DNA of 64,000 nucleotides from Epiperipatus broadwayi (GCA_028023455.1 JAQFVV010006640.1:264001-328000); one strand, 5' to 3'. Shown: positions 53,361 to 64,000, counted from the first letter of the stretch. Translations and numbers: made by a program. Notes: generated from the sequence alone by a model not told the origin.

Positions 53361-53415
53361 CCCTAGCACCTCACTGATGGCACTAGAGGCAGAAACCGCA
53401 GTCTGAGGTTGAGGG
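53361..53415 (+). ncRNA. Hammerhead ribozyme, inverted copy 2 (core mutated)
   Basis: Collinear with the other copies after a 12-bp duplication upstream (GGCATTGATAAA twice near 53310). The core reads CTGATGG instead of CTGATGA, and stem III is CCGCAG. Predicted inactive. Confidence 0.8.
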
Positions 53416-53521
53416 TATTTTTGAAGCTTCATAAGAGTTTGTTTTTAACTTACTCTATATATAACATGCTATATCTTGTATGTATCGTATGAATTACGGG
53501 GTAGGTATCATCTTGTACAGT

Positions 53522-53632
53522 ATATTTTTTTTCCTCATGTGTCATAGCAACAGCCGGGAAGCGAACCCCTAACCCTGGTCAACTGATTGTATAGCAGCTG
53601 TCGCTGACCTCTCAACCACCAATGCTTGACTA
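53522..53632 (-). mobile_element. tRNA-derived SINE with target duplication, inside hAT-like element
   Basis: On the minus strand it reads GTCAAGCATTGGTGGTTGAG (A-box side) to GGGGTTCGCTTCCCGGC (B box) to GACACATGAGG and an A-rich tail. GTACAGTAT occurs on both sides (about 53514 and 53635), a likely target duplication. Same family as 26015-26121. Confidence 0.88.
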
Positions 53633-54104
53633 TCGTACAGTATCATTAGTTGCTATTTACGTAAAAATATCAAACAGATTGAACGCAGAAAACTGTTACA
53701 ATTGGAGGGGAGGCGTTACAAAATTTATGACTTGCAAAGGGGGTGGTGGCCTGAAAAAGTTCGGGAACCTATGGTATAGATACTTCTAATTATACCATAA
53801 TGTAAGATTTACTTAGATCTATTGCTTTTTTTTTCAGTTTAATTAATAAACCGTTTTATCCTTTTACATTACTAATTACCCATACTTCATTTTTTTGCAT
53901 AAAAATATAACATTTATAATGGAATTAAATAGTATTTAAATGAATAAAAATTATGCAACAACACTTTTACTAAAGTAGATTTTAAACTGGAAATGAAACT
54001 TTTACTGCAATTGATAGTAATATGATAATTTAAATTCCATACCTAAAATATTTATATCATGAAAATATTTATTTAAAAAAACTATGTTTATTTTAACTTG
54101 ATAC

Positions 54105-54215
54105 CTGAAATCCTAGAAGTACTGACAGATGCCATGGGGGAGAATCATCTATGCCGTATAATAGTTGTGGCAAATTATCTTTAGCATTACTTGCTTGCTT
54201 AATTAATTTGCCAGA
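54105..54215 (-). CDS. SLC23: SLC23-family transporter, internal exon (pre-TM1 and start of TM1)
   Basis: This exon of a nucleobase/ascorbate transporter (NAT/NCS2 family, plasma membrane) is 111 nt, exactly 37 codons in phase 0. Reading the minus strand, it follows an acceptor (tatag) and ends in CAG before the donor gtatca. The peptide ends YGIDDSPPWHLSVLLGFQ, which matches the conserved SLC23 stretch 'YxIDDxPPWYLxxLLGLQ' just before and inside TM1. The final Q is the first residue of the family's TM1 Q-H motif; the H opens the next exon at 45524. The first ~19 residues (SGKLIKQASNAKDN...) are the hydrophilic N-terminal tail and are not conserved. No initiator Met lies in the exon, so at least one upstream exon exists at higher coordinates; I did not find it before position 64000. 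The family call is firm; the substrate cannot be decided from this part. Confidence 0.93.
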
Positions 54216-54759
54216 CTATAATAAACGAAATAAAAAATATTATTAGAAAAATGATAAAATATTTCTAAACCATATCCTTAATTTATGTAAAAATATGTAA
54301 AACATTATTGAACGGTTTAAGTCAGATTAAAGATGTATCTAAGAATGTCTGTAAAAGATAGCCAAAGAGAACATAATGCTCATCCGATTAGTCAAATACA
54401 GAGTAATGATGTTTTCTGATATTTTTTTCAACGTTTCACTCTCTATGTAGAATAGTAAGACATCTTTTTTCCTGAGTAATAATTGGATGTGCAATTTGAT
54501 ATACTATGGGCCAAAAATATTTTAAATCTGCTTGGAACCTGAAAATTCCAATTTTATACAAATTTAACCTTCAATTAATGGCAAGTTAGATGGGCATTCT
54601 CAAAACTATGGTACACATCCATTCATATGTATCATAAACAACATTTCAAACATTATTAATCCATTGTAGAATAAAGATTTCTTCAAAATAGAGCTGTTTC
54701 TCTGATCATGATTATTTTCCCACATCACTCCAGCAAAATTCCTTATTTCATTCATACAT

Positions 54760-56420
54760 CTCATACATTGTCTCTTTCTAAATTTTTTATAATCTCTTGC
54801 GATTCAATTTAAAACTTAAATTGTGCTTTATTGTTTTTCATTTATGACCAATGTGTCTGTTTTAATCTTTTAATTCTTTCAGTGATATCAGTAATATCTG
54901 TTTCTTCTCTCACTCAAATAATTTCACTTTCGATTCCTTTTTATAATTCCCTTATACCTCATTGAGTCGTTTGAAGTCTCTATAATATTATTTATTTATT
55001 AAGTGGCCAAGTATCAAATCCATAACTATAAATTCGTAAAATAAATCTATTAAATATTTTTTTTTTTAAAATAAAAAAAGACCTTTTTTTTTTTTTACAT
55101 ATTAAGTTATTTCTAACAAAAGCATTCCATTCAAATTTAATTTTATGAATAATTTCAACCATTACGTTTCTATCCTTATTAATAATCTGACCATGATATT
55201 TGCAATTTCAATTTTTTGTAATTCTTGATATATGTAAAAAGAATCTGTTTAACATTTTATTTTAATCATACTTTCTTACTTTTAAAATTTGATAATTCTA
55301 ATATTTACTGAATTTCTTAACCATTGTCTGCACAAATAATCACATCTGCTAAAATGTAGATGATTTAAATAATCTCCATTTACTTTTATTTCTTAGCTTC
55401 CCATTTTAATCCATAAAATATGTCTTGTAAAATGACTGCAAAAGGTTTTGGAGATAAGGAAACATTATATTATATATCATTCTTAATGTTACCTTTTTTA
55501 GTATCCCCATGTTGCATTTTAATAAATATTCTTAACAATAGGACAATATCATAAGTCTATATTTTGATTCTCTGAAACATTAATCATCATTAAAATGCTT
55601 CTAGAATCAAATACCTTTTTATAATCTACAAATCCAAAGCATAATGGCAACTCACATTCATGATCTACTGTGCAAACACCATTTTTAAATCAAGCTTGTT
55701 TTTTTACTTGGTTAAAATTCAAAAATTGCTATAGAGTAGTGCTAAAATTATGGTAAATATTTTGTGTAAAATTGATAGGTATGTAAATTCTGTATCTTCT
55801 TTTTCACCTTTCTTAAATATTACTATTACTATTGCATTCTTCCAATTTTCTAATACACCTTCTTTAGACATTTAGTATATAGTGATACCAACATTTTTTT
55901 CTTTTTTAAAGAACAATACTTTCATTATTTCCTGGAGTTTATTCCTTTTTCTTAGATTTAATTGTATGTCTCACTTTTTGTTTAAAATACTTCACAATTC
56001 AAAAAATGTAATTATTGTAAGTTATTTTATTTTCTTGTTCTTTAATATTATATAATTTTTTATATAATTCTTTTACATTTTTTATGGTGTCATTTCTCTT
56101 TAATAATAGATCCAGCTTCTTATTTTCAATCAATTTTCTTTCCAATATCAAGATCTTGCTTTACACTTTTAAGATGCTTATTCTCTTCTATAACATTAAC
56201 AATATATTATATTTTCTTATGTAATTATTAATTTTTATACCATTTTATAAAAACTCTAGATGTTCAATTGTTTTAAAAATTTTCAAATTCTTTCTTTTCT
56301 TCATATATTATCTGGTCCTAGTAAAAAATATTCTGGCTGATTATTATTTTTGTGTCACCTATTTTTTTCCAATTTTCAATAGAGTATCACTTATCTTCAA
56401 ATTAATTTTATTCTAAGAGC
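54760..56420 (-). pseudogene. Heavily decayed LINE reverse transcriptase
   Basis: The minus strand keeps RT landmarks in the right order across many stops and frameshifts: LENWKNAIVIVIFKKGEK (about 55850, 'W..A.I..I.KKGD'), CFGFVDYKKVFDS (about 55640, 'FVDYEKAFDS'), SPKPFAVILQDIF (about 55440, 'SPKLFxxxLxDxF'), a KVNGDYLNHLHFADV-like block (about 55350, 'GxYLxHLRFADDI'), GQIINKDRN (about 55185) and a SLKELKD..RHIGHK-like segment near 54850. This order and the SPKLF/FADD wording fit the endonuclease-RT LINE group common in invertebrates. The part beyond 55900 is less certain. Far too degraded to be active; old insertion in the SLC23 intron or 5' region. Confidence 0.75.
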
Positions 56421-57059
56421 TATTAGTGCAAATTAGTTTAGTTTGAAAGCTGTCAATAGTAATTGATAGTTACCTAAAATTCCAAACTACTAATTCATTT
56501 CTTTAGTAATTATACAGAAATATTCCACTCAATCTTTTGTTTAAATCATATATAATGAGACAAATGTTTTGCTATATCTCAAACCTATACATGTAGAAGA
56601 ATAGAGTTTCAGTTATAATTTTTACTTCAAATTAATTTTAAAAGTTTGCTAATTTAATATTATATCAAATGTGTACTATAAAAGGATGGTCATGTGTATA
56701 TGCACTCACACATATGAATCAGTAAAATAATTATGATTATTGACTAAAAGTAGTGTCAGTTTTTAATATAGAAAACTAAACTTTTTAAATAAATCTGTTA
56801 TCTTTGTATAAGATTATTTTAAAACTTTGTAGAACAATGCATAATCTCAGAATAAAATTTTAATCTGTCACAATAACAGAATTTAAGAGTTAAGATTGTT
56901 CAGGTAAAATATGTAATGAAATTAATAAATACAGAATATAAAAATGTTCTATTTTGAGTGTTGAAATGTCCTATTTAATAAGTAATTAAAACCTGCCTAG
57001 TTTGAGATGTTAATCTAAGAAAATTCTAGAAATTTGTGTGAGAGAACAATAGACTGAAT

Positions 57060-57330
57060 GGGTATAAAACCTCCCTAATTTCTATTGTTCTTCAGTGAGT
57101 CAGAGATTCTATTCAGCCAGTAGATTCTGTTAGATTCTAACTCATTAGAGATTTATTTGGACATTCAGATATTCATTGATTCATACTTCTCTGCTCAATA
57201 AGTCAAGATCATATTCCATATATTTTGAATCTTTCTTCTGTATGACACACTGCACTTTTTGCCAGCTTTTTTATTAAAATTAATGATACTCTTCCAATAG
57301 TTTGGAACAAATGGCCTGCAGTATTATATG
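57060..57330 (+). promoter_or_regulatory. TATA-bearing repeat-like segment
   Basis: GGTATAAAACCTCC (57061) is followed 24 bp on by GTTCTTCAGT. The segment near 15420 has TATAAAG followed 21 bp on by the same GTTCTTCAGT. The downstream sequence is GC-richer than its surroundings and unassigned. Perhaps LTR or promoter remnants of one family. Confidence 0.35.
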
Positions 57331-58660
57331 AACCAATCAATTTTTCTTACTAATGTTTTTCAAAATATACTGAGTTAAGCATCTTATGAAGATGAAGTCC
57401 ATGCTCTGAGCAGAACCTTCATCATCCAATATGTCATGAAAACATAAATCTTTAAAAAGCTGACTCCCTAAAGCTAACTTACAAAGAAGACTCTCAATTG
57501 ATGCCCAGAAAATGACAACTACAAAATGGACAAAGGTAGCTACTTCTGCAATAAAACACAAGAAGCAAAAGCAATAACCTTGAAGAGCTTAGCAGTAATA
57601 CAAACTTTTATATACCATAAGCCAGGTTCTGTTATAAATGTTTTTCTTTTGTATATGCATATTATGTTTTGTTAACTGTAATAAGAATTAAATATATTTT
57701 ACTTTATTTTATGCATCTATTCATTGATCTCATATATAAAAGTGATGTATGATTGGTTTACATTTCTTTTAGAGTATGCTTTAATTTATTATGTTTAGAA
57801 AAAAAATTAGTAATAAAAAAAAATTTCTCTCTCATAACTTTCATTGGGGTTTTTGACAGTTTTAAATTACACAAAGTCGTGATTTTATAATTAGTAGTAT
57901 TATTGTGGAATAATTTGATTTCTCTCCCCTCCTCTCTTAGAATATTTACCCTAAGTATTTTTTTTCTTTTAAGAAAATAAGTCTAAAGTTTAATGAGTCC
58001 ACAAAATCTTTTAAAAAAGATTGTAATAAAGTTTAAAATTAACCTTTTCTTTTCATTAGCATTAATCAATTTATTTTATATGTGTGTTATTAGAATATAG
58101 ATACATTAAAACATTTTACTGCTTGTACATAATATGCTTTATATAAAAAGTATTCATCTATTTGTGTGTGTTGACTTAAAAATCATTCATATGTAGGCCC
58201 CTGTTATAATAGGCCTTTCATTTACTTTGCCAGAGTAGCTAAGTATCTACCCAGCTGATATTGTTATTATGTTTCCTCTTGTTGTCTAGAGCATCTACTG
58301 CCTTCATCACAATCTATTTACCCTAGTATGGTCTGGTTTTGATATAATCAGCACACTCTATTCGTTTGTTAGTTTTTCTATATATTAGTAAATTCTTCAG
58401 AGCTTCTAACCATGATGTTTTGGTCAAGTTCATATTTTTTAAACCAAATTACCAATTTTTAAATCATTGACTTTTTTGCCTTTTGCATGGTAAGCTTAGC
58501 ATTAGCTTCTCATGCTTCTCTTATGTTGAATAGCCATTCTTAGTTCAATATAATAATTAGGTGGTATAGTCTTGATCATCAGTGCATGTATGTGTAAGCA
58601 TCCAGTGAGAGAAATTGAATCTTTTATTTCCTTTTTTATTAAAAGTCATTCACATATAGT

Positions 58661-60051
58661 ATAACGTTTTCTGTATTTCTAGGCCTCTACACGCTAATAT
58701 AAACTGCATGCGAGTTGATCAAGTTATGTCGAAAAGAAGAAAGTTGTATTTCTATTTCTAAAAAACATAACTATATTTCCTGATCAAACTCAGCCTATTA
58801 ATCATTGAGAATTATGCTATTGACGAAATCAGCTTTTAATTTATTCAATATGGGTGCCAGGTCCTTTTATTCTAAAGAGACCACTGAAATCTGTCACTAG
58901 CACATCTTGCAAATAAAAAAAAAGAAAATACTTTTAAACTAATCGGTATTGCATCATACCGTAACGATAATTATTTTTTTAAAATATTATTATTCCTGGA
59001 ATTTATTAAACACATTGGCAAAGGTAAATTATACATTTAAATATCACTAAAATATTATTAATAAATTTAATAATAATTAATAACTATTATTAATAATGCA
59101 CAATGAAAAAGGTTGATAAAAGTAAAATCTCTTTTATTCCAACAAACTAAAAATATTTGTAAGTTAAATTACGAATTAACTAAACTGGAGAGAACATGAA
59201 TCAATTTATAAAAAACAGTTGGATAAAGTAATTTAATAATGTTCACTTATTACAATTCATTCCCAAGATCTTCTATAAAATTATTTAAACGAAAGTCTCT
59301 TTAATAAGAAAATTAATGTCGATATCAGGATTATTTTAAGACTTGTTTGCAACCGCTTAATTTTGGTCACAATCAGGAATAAGTAGTCTTAACTTACCGG
59401 TAAGTTTTGTGAATTCACGAAGATTGTAGCTTACTATGCATAGTTTTTTGAGTTAGAAATGAGCTCAGCCATTAGTGATAAATTGATCTTGGTGCTGATT
59501 CCATAGGCTAGTCACGTAAGCTTCTCTGGTGTCCATCATGAACGATGTCAGCTAAAGCTCCGGTCTACTCTCACATGAAGAATTATTTCATCGTAGAGTG
59601 GTCTGGATTCTTTAATCCAAAACCAACCAAAAGAATAACAGGCAACCCAAGATGTTCCTCCAACCGAATCCCTCCTTTTTATACTAGAGGTCCAGTTTTC
59701 AGACTTCTGCACATATCTTTTGTTTGTCAAAATATACGTTGATAATCTTAAATATTCTTTATAAAATTTATGTTACAAAGTCTTTATTTTTTTCAGCATA
59801 ATTCTGCCATCTTTAATTAGTTGAAATATTTTTACTTTCTCTTATATAGATTGGTAATTTGTGTCTTTTGATCTCTCCAATTCTAACTTTTATTTCTAAT
59901 TACATAAAAAAATATAAAAGAATAATTTAACTTTCACCGTACATTATTTTTTTTAAAAAAAATTATAGTAAAAAAAAATCCAAATCTACTTTTATTTTTT
60001 TTTACCTTTTACCAAATGCCAATATATTTGCAACGTATATAAATAAACGTA
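58661..60051 (-). mobile_element. 1.35-kb promoter-bearing dispersed repeat (LTR-like), copy 2
   Basis: This is the inverted second copy of the repeat at 13474-14815. Read on the minus strand it starts with ACGTTTATTTATATAC near 60050 and ends with AACGTTAT near 58661. The TATA box region (near 59680, TATAAAAAGG) and both palindromes (AACTTACCGGTAAGTT near 59395 and ACTATGCATAGT near 59435) are kept, although the surrounding sequence has drifted. ATAGTAT occurs just outside both ends and may be a remnant target duplication. The short open frames here, on either strand, are fortuitous. Confidence 0.7.
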
Positions 60052-60101
60052 CAATAGTATATATTCTGTTTTATAAAATGTCACATGATCACCATTTCTT
60101 C

Positions 60102-60162
60102 TGGTATCCATTGATTACTCTGGCTTACACTGAGTGGCACTAATGTATGGAGAGTTTTGCCT
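60102..60162 (+). repeat. Fragment of the 7409-7665 foldback family
   Basis: About 60 bp closely matching 7625-7682 in the same orientation: shared TATCCATTGATTACTCTGG, then CACTGAGTGG and TGTATGGAGAGTTTTGCCT. No inverted arm is present here. It lies just outside the right-hand copy of the 1.35-kb dispersed repeat. Confidence 0.8.
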
Positions 60163-60759
60163 GTTTTATAAAATGCTGTTAAAACATTACTTTAATCTTA
60201 TTGAAATAATTAAGAAGAAGATCAATTTAACTGTCAAAACTGTCAACAATACTGGACTCTCTTAAGACATTCATAAATGCAATATTAATTAATTTTATGA
60301 TTTCTTTATTTTTTTAAATTATAATAAACTTTACTATTATTGTATTTATTTTAAAAAATTGGCTGATGTTTGTTTACTGTGTCTGTCTATCAATTGTTTA
60401 ATAAGTATGAGTTTCATACTTTGTGCTGAGCTAGTGTCAGGGGCAGGTAATTTATTTTATGTCTGGATGCTCATCATTGTTAGTGAATGTTTGATCACTT
60501 CAATTAAATTTTATAGGATGTGATGTGATGCACTGTGACTTCTCCTTATATGGAGTCAGGAAACTCTTGGAAACTATGCCCAGAGAAATCTTGTTAATCA
60601 CTTTACCTTCCCTTTTCATTCCCTGACCTGTTTTTCCCTATCCTGCTCCATCCCATTTTCATAATATAATCTTTGTCAACTCCATGGCCTTTATATCTAA
60701 ATCCCTCTTATCTTTCCCACACCTAGCATAAAAATCAATAACCCATTTTCTATATAATT

Positions 60760-61370
60760 ACTTTGCTTATATTTATTCTTCCACAACTTTATTATTTGTA
60801 CCCTTTCTGATTTCAGGCATTTACATTTATTTAACAGATGCCTAATATTTTCTATATAACTTGCAGACTAAATCACCCACATTTTTCCATTTACACACAT
60901 AATCCCCTGTTGCTAAAGATCCCATTTGAGCCTTAAACAGTAAATTACTTTCCTTGCTATTATCATAAATTAGCTCACACCCAATATTCTGTTTACTAAA
61001 CAATTCAAAATACTTTTTACTCTCCATACTAGTAGTGATCATGTGATGTTTAGTGGTTTAATTCTGTTTACTTCTATATAAACTCTTTTTACTCTCCATA
61101 CTAGTGCTCCATCTCTCCAACTCCTTATTCTTTATTAATGCATCTATTCTTCTATCCTATTCCTTACCACTATAACACTCAACAATTCTCCTAATGCAAT
61201 CATCCCACCTTTTGTACAAGTATATTGATATAAATTCTTTATCCAAATCTTTTGCATACCGCATTACCTTTCTCATCCATTGTGTACCTGCTCTTTATTT
61301 ATAACCCAATTAAATACTATTTTGGCTATTCTTTTATTATCCATAAACTGCAATCTACTGGTTCATTAAG
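60760..61370 (-). pseudogene. Degenerate LINE-type C-terminal coding remnant
   Basis: The minus strand reads RIAKIVFNW, then NGWERKVMRYAKDLD, then YLYKRWDDCIRRIVE. This resembles the C-terminal 'RxARxVxxW...GRPRxRWxDxV' region of endonuclease-RT LINEs. A later stretch reads NLLFKAQMGSLATGDYV and then KLYRKY. Stops interrupt it. The word TSMESKKS/Y occurs twice, from an internal duplication (61025 and 61090). Confidence 0.45.
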
Positions 61371-62184
61371 TAGTATAGTGGCGCCTTCTGGTGGTAATGT
61401 GCCTAATACCAGTGTGGATCTGATACTATATATATATATTCATTTTTATTAATTATCACTTCATTTATTATTTTAGTTCTTCCATTGCACAGACATTACA
61501 GCTTTTCTTATTATGTGAGTAAACTTTCACATTTTACCTTCAATCTCATTTGTGATTCTTTAAAATGTTTTGGGATCCAGTTTAGAATTTCAAATTTATC
61601 TATTTCATCTTTTTTTGAAAGTATCTACTCTGGTTCCATTTCATCATTTTACATTTCTCATTGATGGCTGTGATAGCAATATGTGCTTTCATCAAAATAT
61701 TATTATTATTAGTTCTAAAATTCAGCTCTTTGTATTTTTCTGTATATACTGCAATTTCAGCATTATTATTTTTATAGTGGTCAAGACCCATTTCCTAATT
61801 AAGATTTAATAAAATAAATGTATTAAAAGTTTATAGGCAAATAAGTGCCTTTTCTTTTAATATTAAATCTTTTATATTGAAAGCACTTCTTCAAAGTTTA
61901 ATTCAATGATTAACTTTATCTATCCAAAATAACAATTGTCAAAATTATTTATAATTTTTAATTTTTTTAATTCATTACTGATAACTTTATTTTTTTAAAG
62001 AGTTTCAAAATTGGTGTTACTTTTTTGTTTTATCTTTCAGCTTATATAACATTTTTAGAAACTTTAATTTCCATTTAATTTATACAATTTGATTTGCATT
62101 TTAATTCTCAAATACTTTACATTAAATTAAACTTGAGAAATGAAACAATTCTGCTATATACACCATTAGTAATCTTTTTTGTGT

Positions 62185-62290
62185 AGCATTGCATGGTTTA
62201 GTGCAATGTAGGGTGTCAGACTCTGAAATATAATACCCTTGGATCAATTTCACTTCTAGCACTTCCAGGATTCTCAAACTTCTTATGGAC
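62185..62290 (+). mobile_element. Decayed tRNA-like SINE
   Basis: AGCATTGCATGGTTTAGTGCAATG resembles an A-box/D-arm and CCCTTGGATCAATTTC a worn B-box/T-arm, with GATTCTCAAA after it. No target duplication seen. Confidence 0.4.
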
Positions 62291-64000
62291 TCCCAAGCAC
62301 TAAAACCAATGTGCTGTCAAATCATTGTTATTATATTGTGATAAAGATTCTTTAGAAATTTGACAAAGACATAAATTAAGCAGTTCCTATCACAGCAAAA
62401 ATACTCATAGAAACAGATACGATTACAAATCTATAAAATCAAATCCTAAATAGAATCATCCTTTTGTTTTTTTCTTCAAATTTGAATGTGGTATACTGAG
62501 GTATAATCACTTTTAAATTCAGTTTGTTTGTTTTTTGAATAAATTGAATCCAAAGTTGTATGAATAAAATTTGTTAATAATCATAGGTTTTCCCCCTCAA
62601 TTCTGTTCTCACATTCAAATTTTCCCATTACACTTTTATATTTATCATTTTTTGATTTTTTTGACTTAAAATCTCTCATACCTATAAGAAAAAATTTCCA
62701 CTTCATTGAAATAAAGATTGTTTTTTCATGAGCCTAACTTAAAAGAATTTCATTAAATGTTGCTGTTCTATGTGATATACTATTCATCTTCACAATAATG
62801 GTTTTATATAAATTTTTTTAAATATAAAAAATCCCACTATATTTATTATTTCAATATTTGGACTTATATAAAAAAATGACAATCTTAAATTTTTTTTATA
62901 ACTTCCCAAAGTCTTATAATGTTCTTTGTAATATATTTTTTTGGTTTGCATGCTTTTTTGAGTGATAAGTCCTAGATGAATTAAATGTAAAAAACTGAAG
63001 AAGAATACATATAAAGTCTGTAACTTTAATGTCTGTTATTTATCATTTCCAGAGGCTATCATATTGATTATGATTACTCTGTCAAGAGAGTATATTTATT
63101 TAATATATTAACTTTTAATATCAATAACTATTCACATAATTTTAAAGAAATCTATAAAAATCCCAAGTAGAAGGAAAGTTAACTCACAGCCTTATTAAAT
63201 TATATAATTCTGATGTATATATATAAATTGGATAGTCATTAAAAATAACATTTGGCTCAGTGACATAATATTATGATGGTAACTGATGATGATCAAACTC
63301 CTATCTCAAATTTTAGTCAACTAGCACTATATTCAAGTGTTGGCTGACTTATAAAATCTAAAAGTATAAATATAATTTAAAAATCAAAAGGAACATTCAT
63401 GGGCAATATATATGTATACATATTTATATTGTCAGATAGGTAGTAAACCATTTGCAATATTGCAACTATATTTTTTATTCTTATATGTTTGTGATATTAA
63501 TTCTTGTTAATATATTTTTTTTAATGCATTTTACATTTTTTTCATGTGTGTGTCTAAAATAAGAAAAGAAAAATAATTAAAATGTAGGTTAGTTTGTTTA
63601 AGTAATTGGAAAATAAAGAAAAAGAAAATATATTAAAAAAATTTCATTGCCTTTGGTGCAAATATTTTGTAGAAAAAATTTTAGCAGTGTTATAATATAT
63701 CAGAGTCTAATTGAAGACATTATTGTATCCCAATTTTTTATAATTAATTTTGATGGGTAAGTAAAGGATTTATCTCTTTTATATAATTTTTTTTTATTTT
63801 TTTTCCTTTAGATGTATCAAGAGATTTATCAAAATTTAAGTTGTAAAGCATTGATAAAATTATTAAAAAATTGTCTTTTGTGAAAATAAAAAGACTCATC
63901 AGCAAGCTGATTAGAAAAATAAATAAATTAAAATAAAAAATAATTAAATTACAACATTCTGTTCTTTTGTACATAAAAAATCAATAGCTAATAACACTAT

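Larger units (their letters stand above)
51205..53464 (-). mobile_element. Retrozyme-like array: 369-bp monomers with hammerhead ribozymes
   Basis: The word GTCAGATGAC recurs at 51221, 51590, 51959, 52328 and 52697, exactly 369 bp apart each time. After 52790 the array flips: inverted copies start with ATTAATGCTTTGGCG at 52791 and 53160, again 369 apart. Copies are nearly identical. A 10-bp direct repeat, CATGCTATAT, lies at both outer ends (51195-51204 and 53465-53474), so the array probably entered as one unit. Each monomer has a type I hammerhead on the strand opposite to the direct copies' reading, and several perfect hairpins, e.g. CTGAACTAAGTTCAG (51489), GACATTTAAATGTC (51437) and GCTAT...ATAGC (51461-51479). 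It encodes no credible protein. Small tandem hammerhead repeats of this size are known from animals as retrozymes, thought to spread as circular RNAs using Penelope-type machinery. The array is nested in the hAT-like element. Confidence 0.9.
49377..53773. mobile_element. hAT-like DNA transposon, non-autonomous, carrying nested insertions
   Basis: An 8-bp target duplication, GTATAGAT, flanks the element (49369-49376 and 53774-53781), as expected for the hAT superfamily. The ends are imperfect inverted repeats: CAGTGTTTCCCAAA at the left and, inverted, CATAGGTTCCCGAA at the right. They are followed by G/C-run subterminal DNA (CCCCCC and GGGGGGGG near 49405-49440; CCACCACCCCC inverted near 53745), typical of hAT ends. 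Of its 4.4 kb, about 2.3 kb is the 369-bp hammerhead array (51205-53464), and two SINE pieces sit near the ends. No hAT transposase frame is recognisable, so mobilisation would have been in trans. Confidence 0.85.
54216..64000 (-). other. Upstream intron of the SLC23 gene or 5' flank
   Basis: No further SLC23 exon was recognised here, although the exon at 54105 requires one upstream on the minus strand. The stretch holds a decayed LINE reverse transcriptase (54760-56420), a TATA-bearing repeat-like segment (about 57060), the inverted copy of the 1.35-kb dispersed repeat (58661-60051), a short foldback-family fragment (60102-60162), a second LINE relic (60760-61370) and a tRNA-like SINE relic (62185-62290). 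The remaining DNA is AT-rich and featureless to me. Confidence 0.6.

Noticed and set aside
51205-53464. CRISPR or gene-family tandem array
   Set aside because: Repeats are contiguous 369-bp units with no unique spacers and no conserved reading frame.
57337-57561. 74-codon ORF as the upstream SLC23 exon
   Set aside because: No similarity to the SLC23 N-terminus and no acceptor/donor in compatible phase that I could support.

Overview
The window is very AT-rich eukaryotic DNA, with long introns, microsatellites and many nested transposable elements. It looks like part of an invertebrate animal genome. I cannot name the species: a chelicerate, cnidarian, flatworm or mollusc would all fit, and nothing here decides between them. 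There is no bacterial-style gene density, operon or CRISPR array.

Only one host gene is visible. It lies on the minus strand and encodes a nucleobase/ascorbate transporter of the SLC23 (NAT/NCS2) family. Four internal exons with clean GT-AG sites and compatible phases were found at 54105-54215, 45367-45524, 27253-27415 and 23641-23822. They join without a stop into about 205 residues: the end of the N-terminal region, the TM1 'Q-H' motif (split between two exons) and the first several membrane segments. The start codon and first exon(s), and the C-terminal exons with the family's TM8-TM10 signature, were not found. They presumably lie outside the window or are too short or divergent to see. 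Introns are about 3.4, 18.0 and 8.6 kb.

Almost everything else is mobile-element material in and around these introns. Left to right: a foldback (7409-7665); a near-perfect 113-bp-arm palindrome (10243-10489); a 1.35-kb promoter-bearing dispersed repeat (13474-14815), with an inverted second copy at 58661-60051; a LINE with a twin-priming-type 5' inversion and an 18-bp target-site duplication (18342-19945); a divergent LTR fragment (about 20288); tRNA-derived SINEs (26015, 33985, 49568, 53522) and more decayed tRNA-like copies; a compound direct/inverted repeat (31267-31918); an LTR retrotransposon with two 1.9-kb LTRs and one coiled-coil ORF (39132-44590), inserted into an inverted-repeat foldback; a 640-bp GATA-type microsatellite (45989-46631); a 4.4-kb hAT-like element (49377-53773); and decayed LINE reverse transcriptases (54760-56420 and 60760-61370).

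The most interesting item is inside the hAT-like element. It is a tandem array of a 369-bp monomer (51205-53464): about four direct copies followed by about 1.8 copies in inverted orientation, flanked by a 10-bp direct repeat. Each monomer carries a recognisable type I hammerhead self-cleaving ribozyme: 6-bp stem I plus a distal 4-bp helix, CUGAUGA, 3-bp stem II, GAAA, a tiny palindromic stem III, and a UC cleavage site. This matches the layout of animal retrozymes. The direct copies encode the ribozyme on the minus strand, so it would be present in the intron of the SLC23 pre-mRNA.
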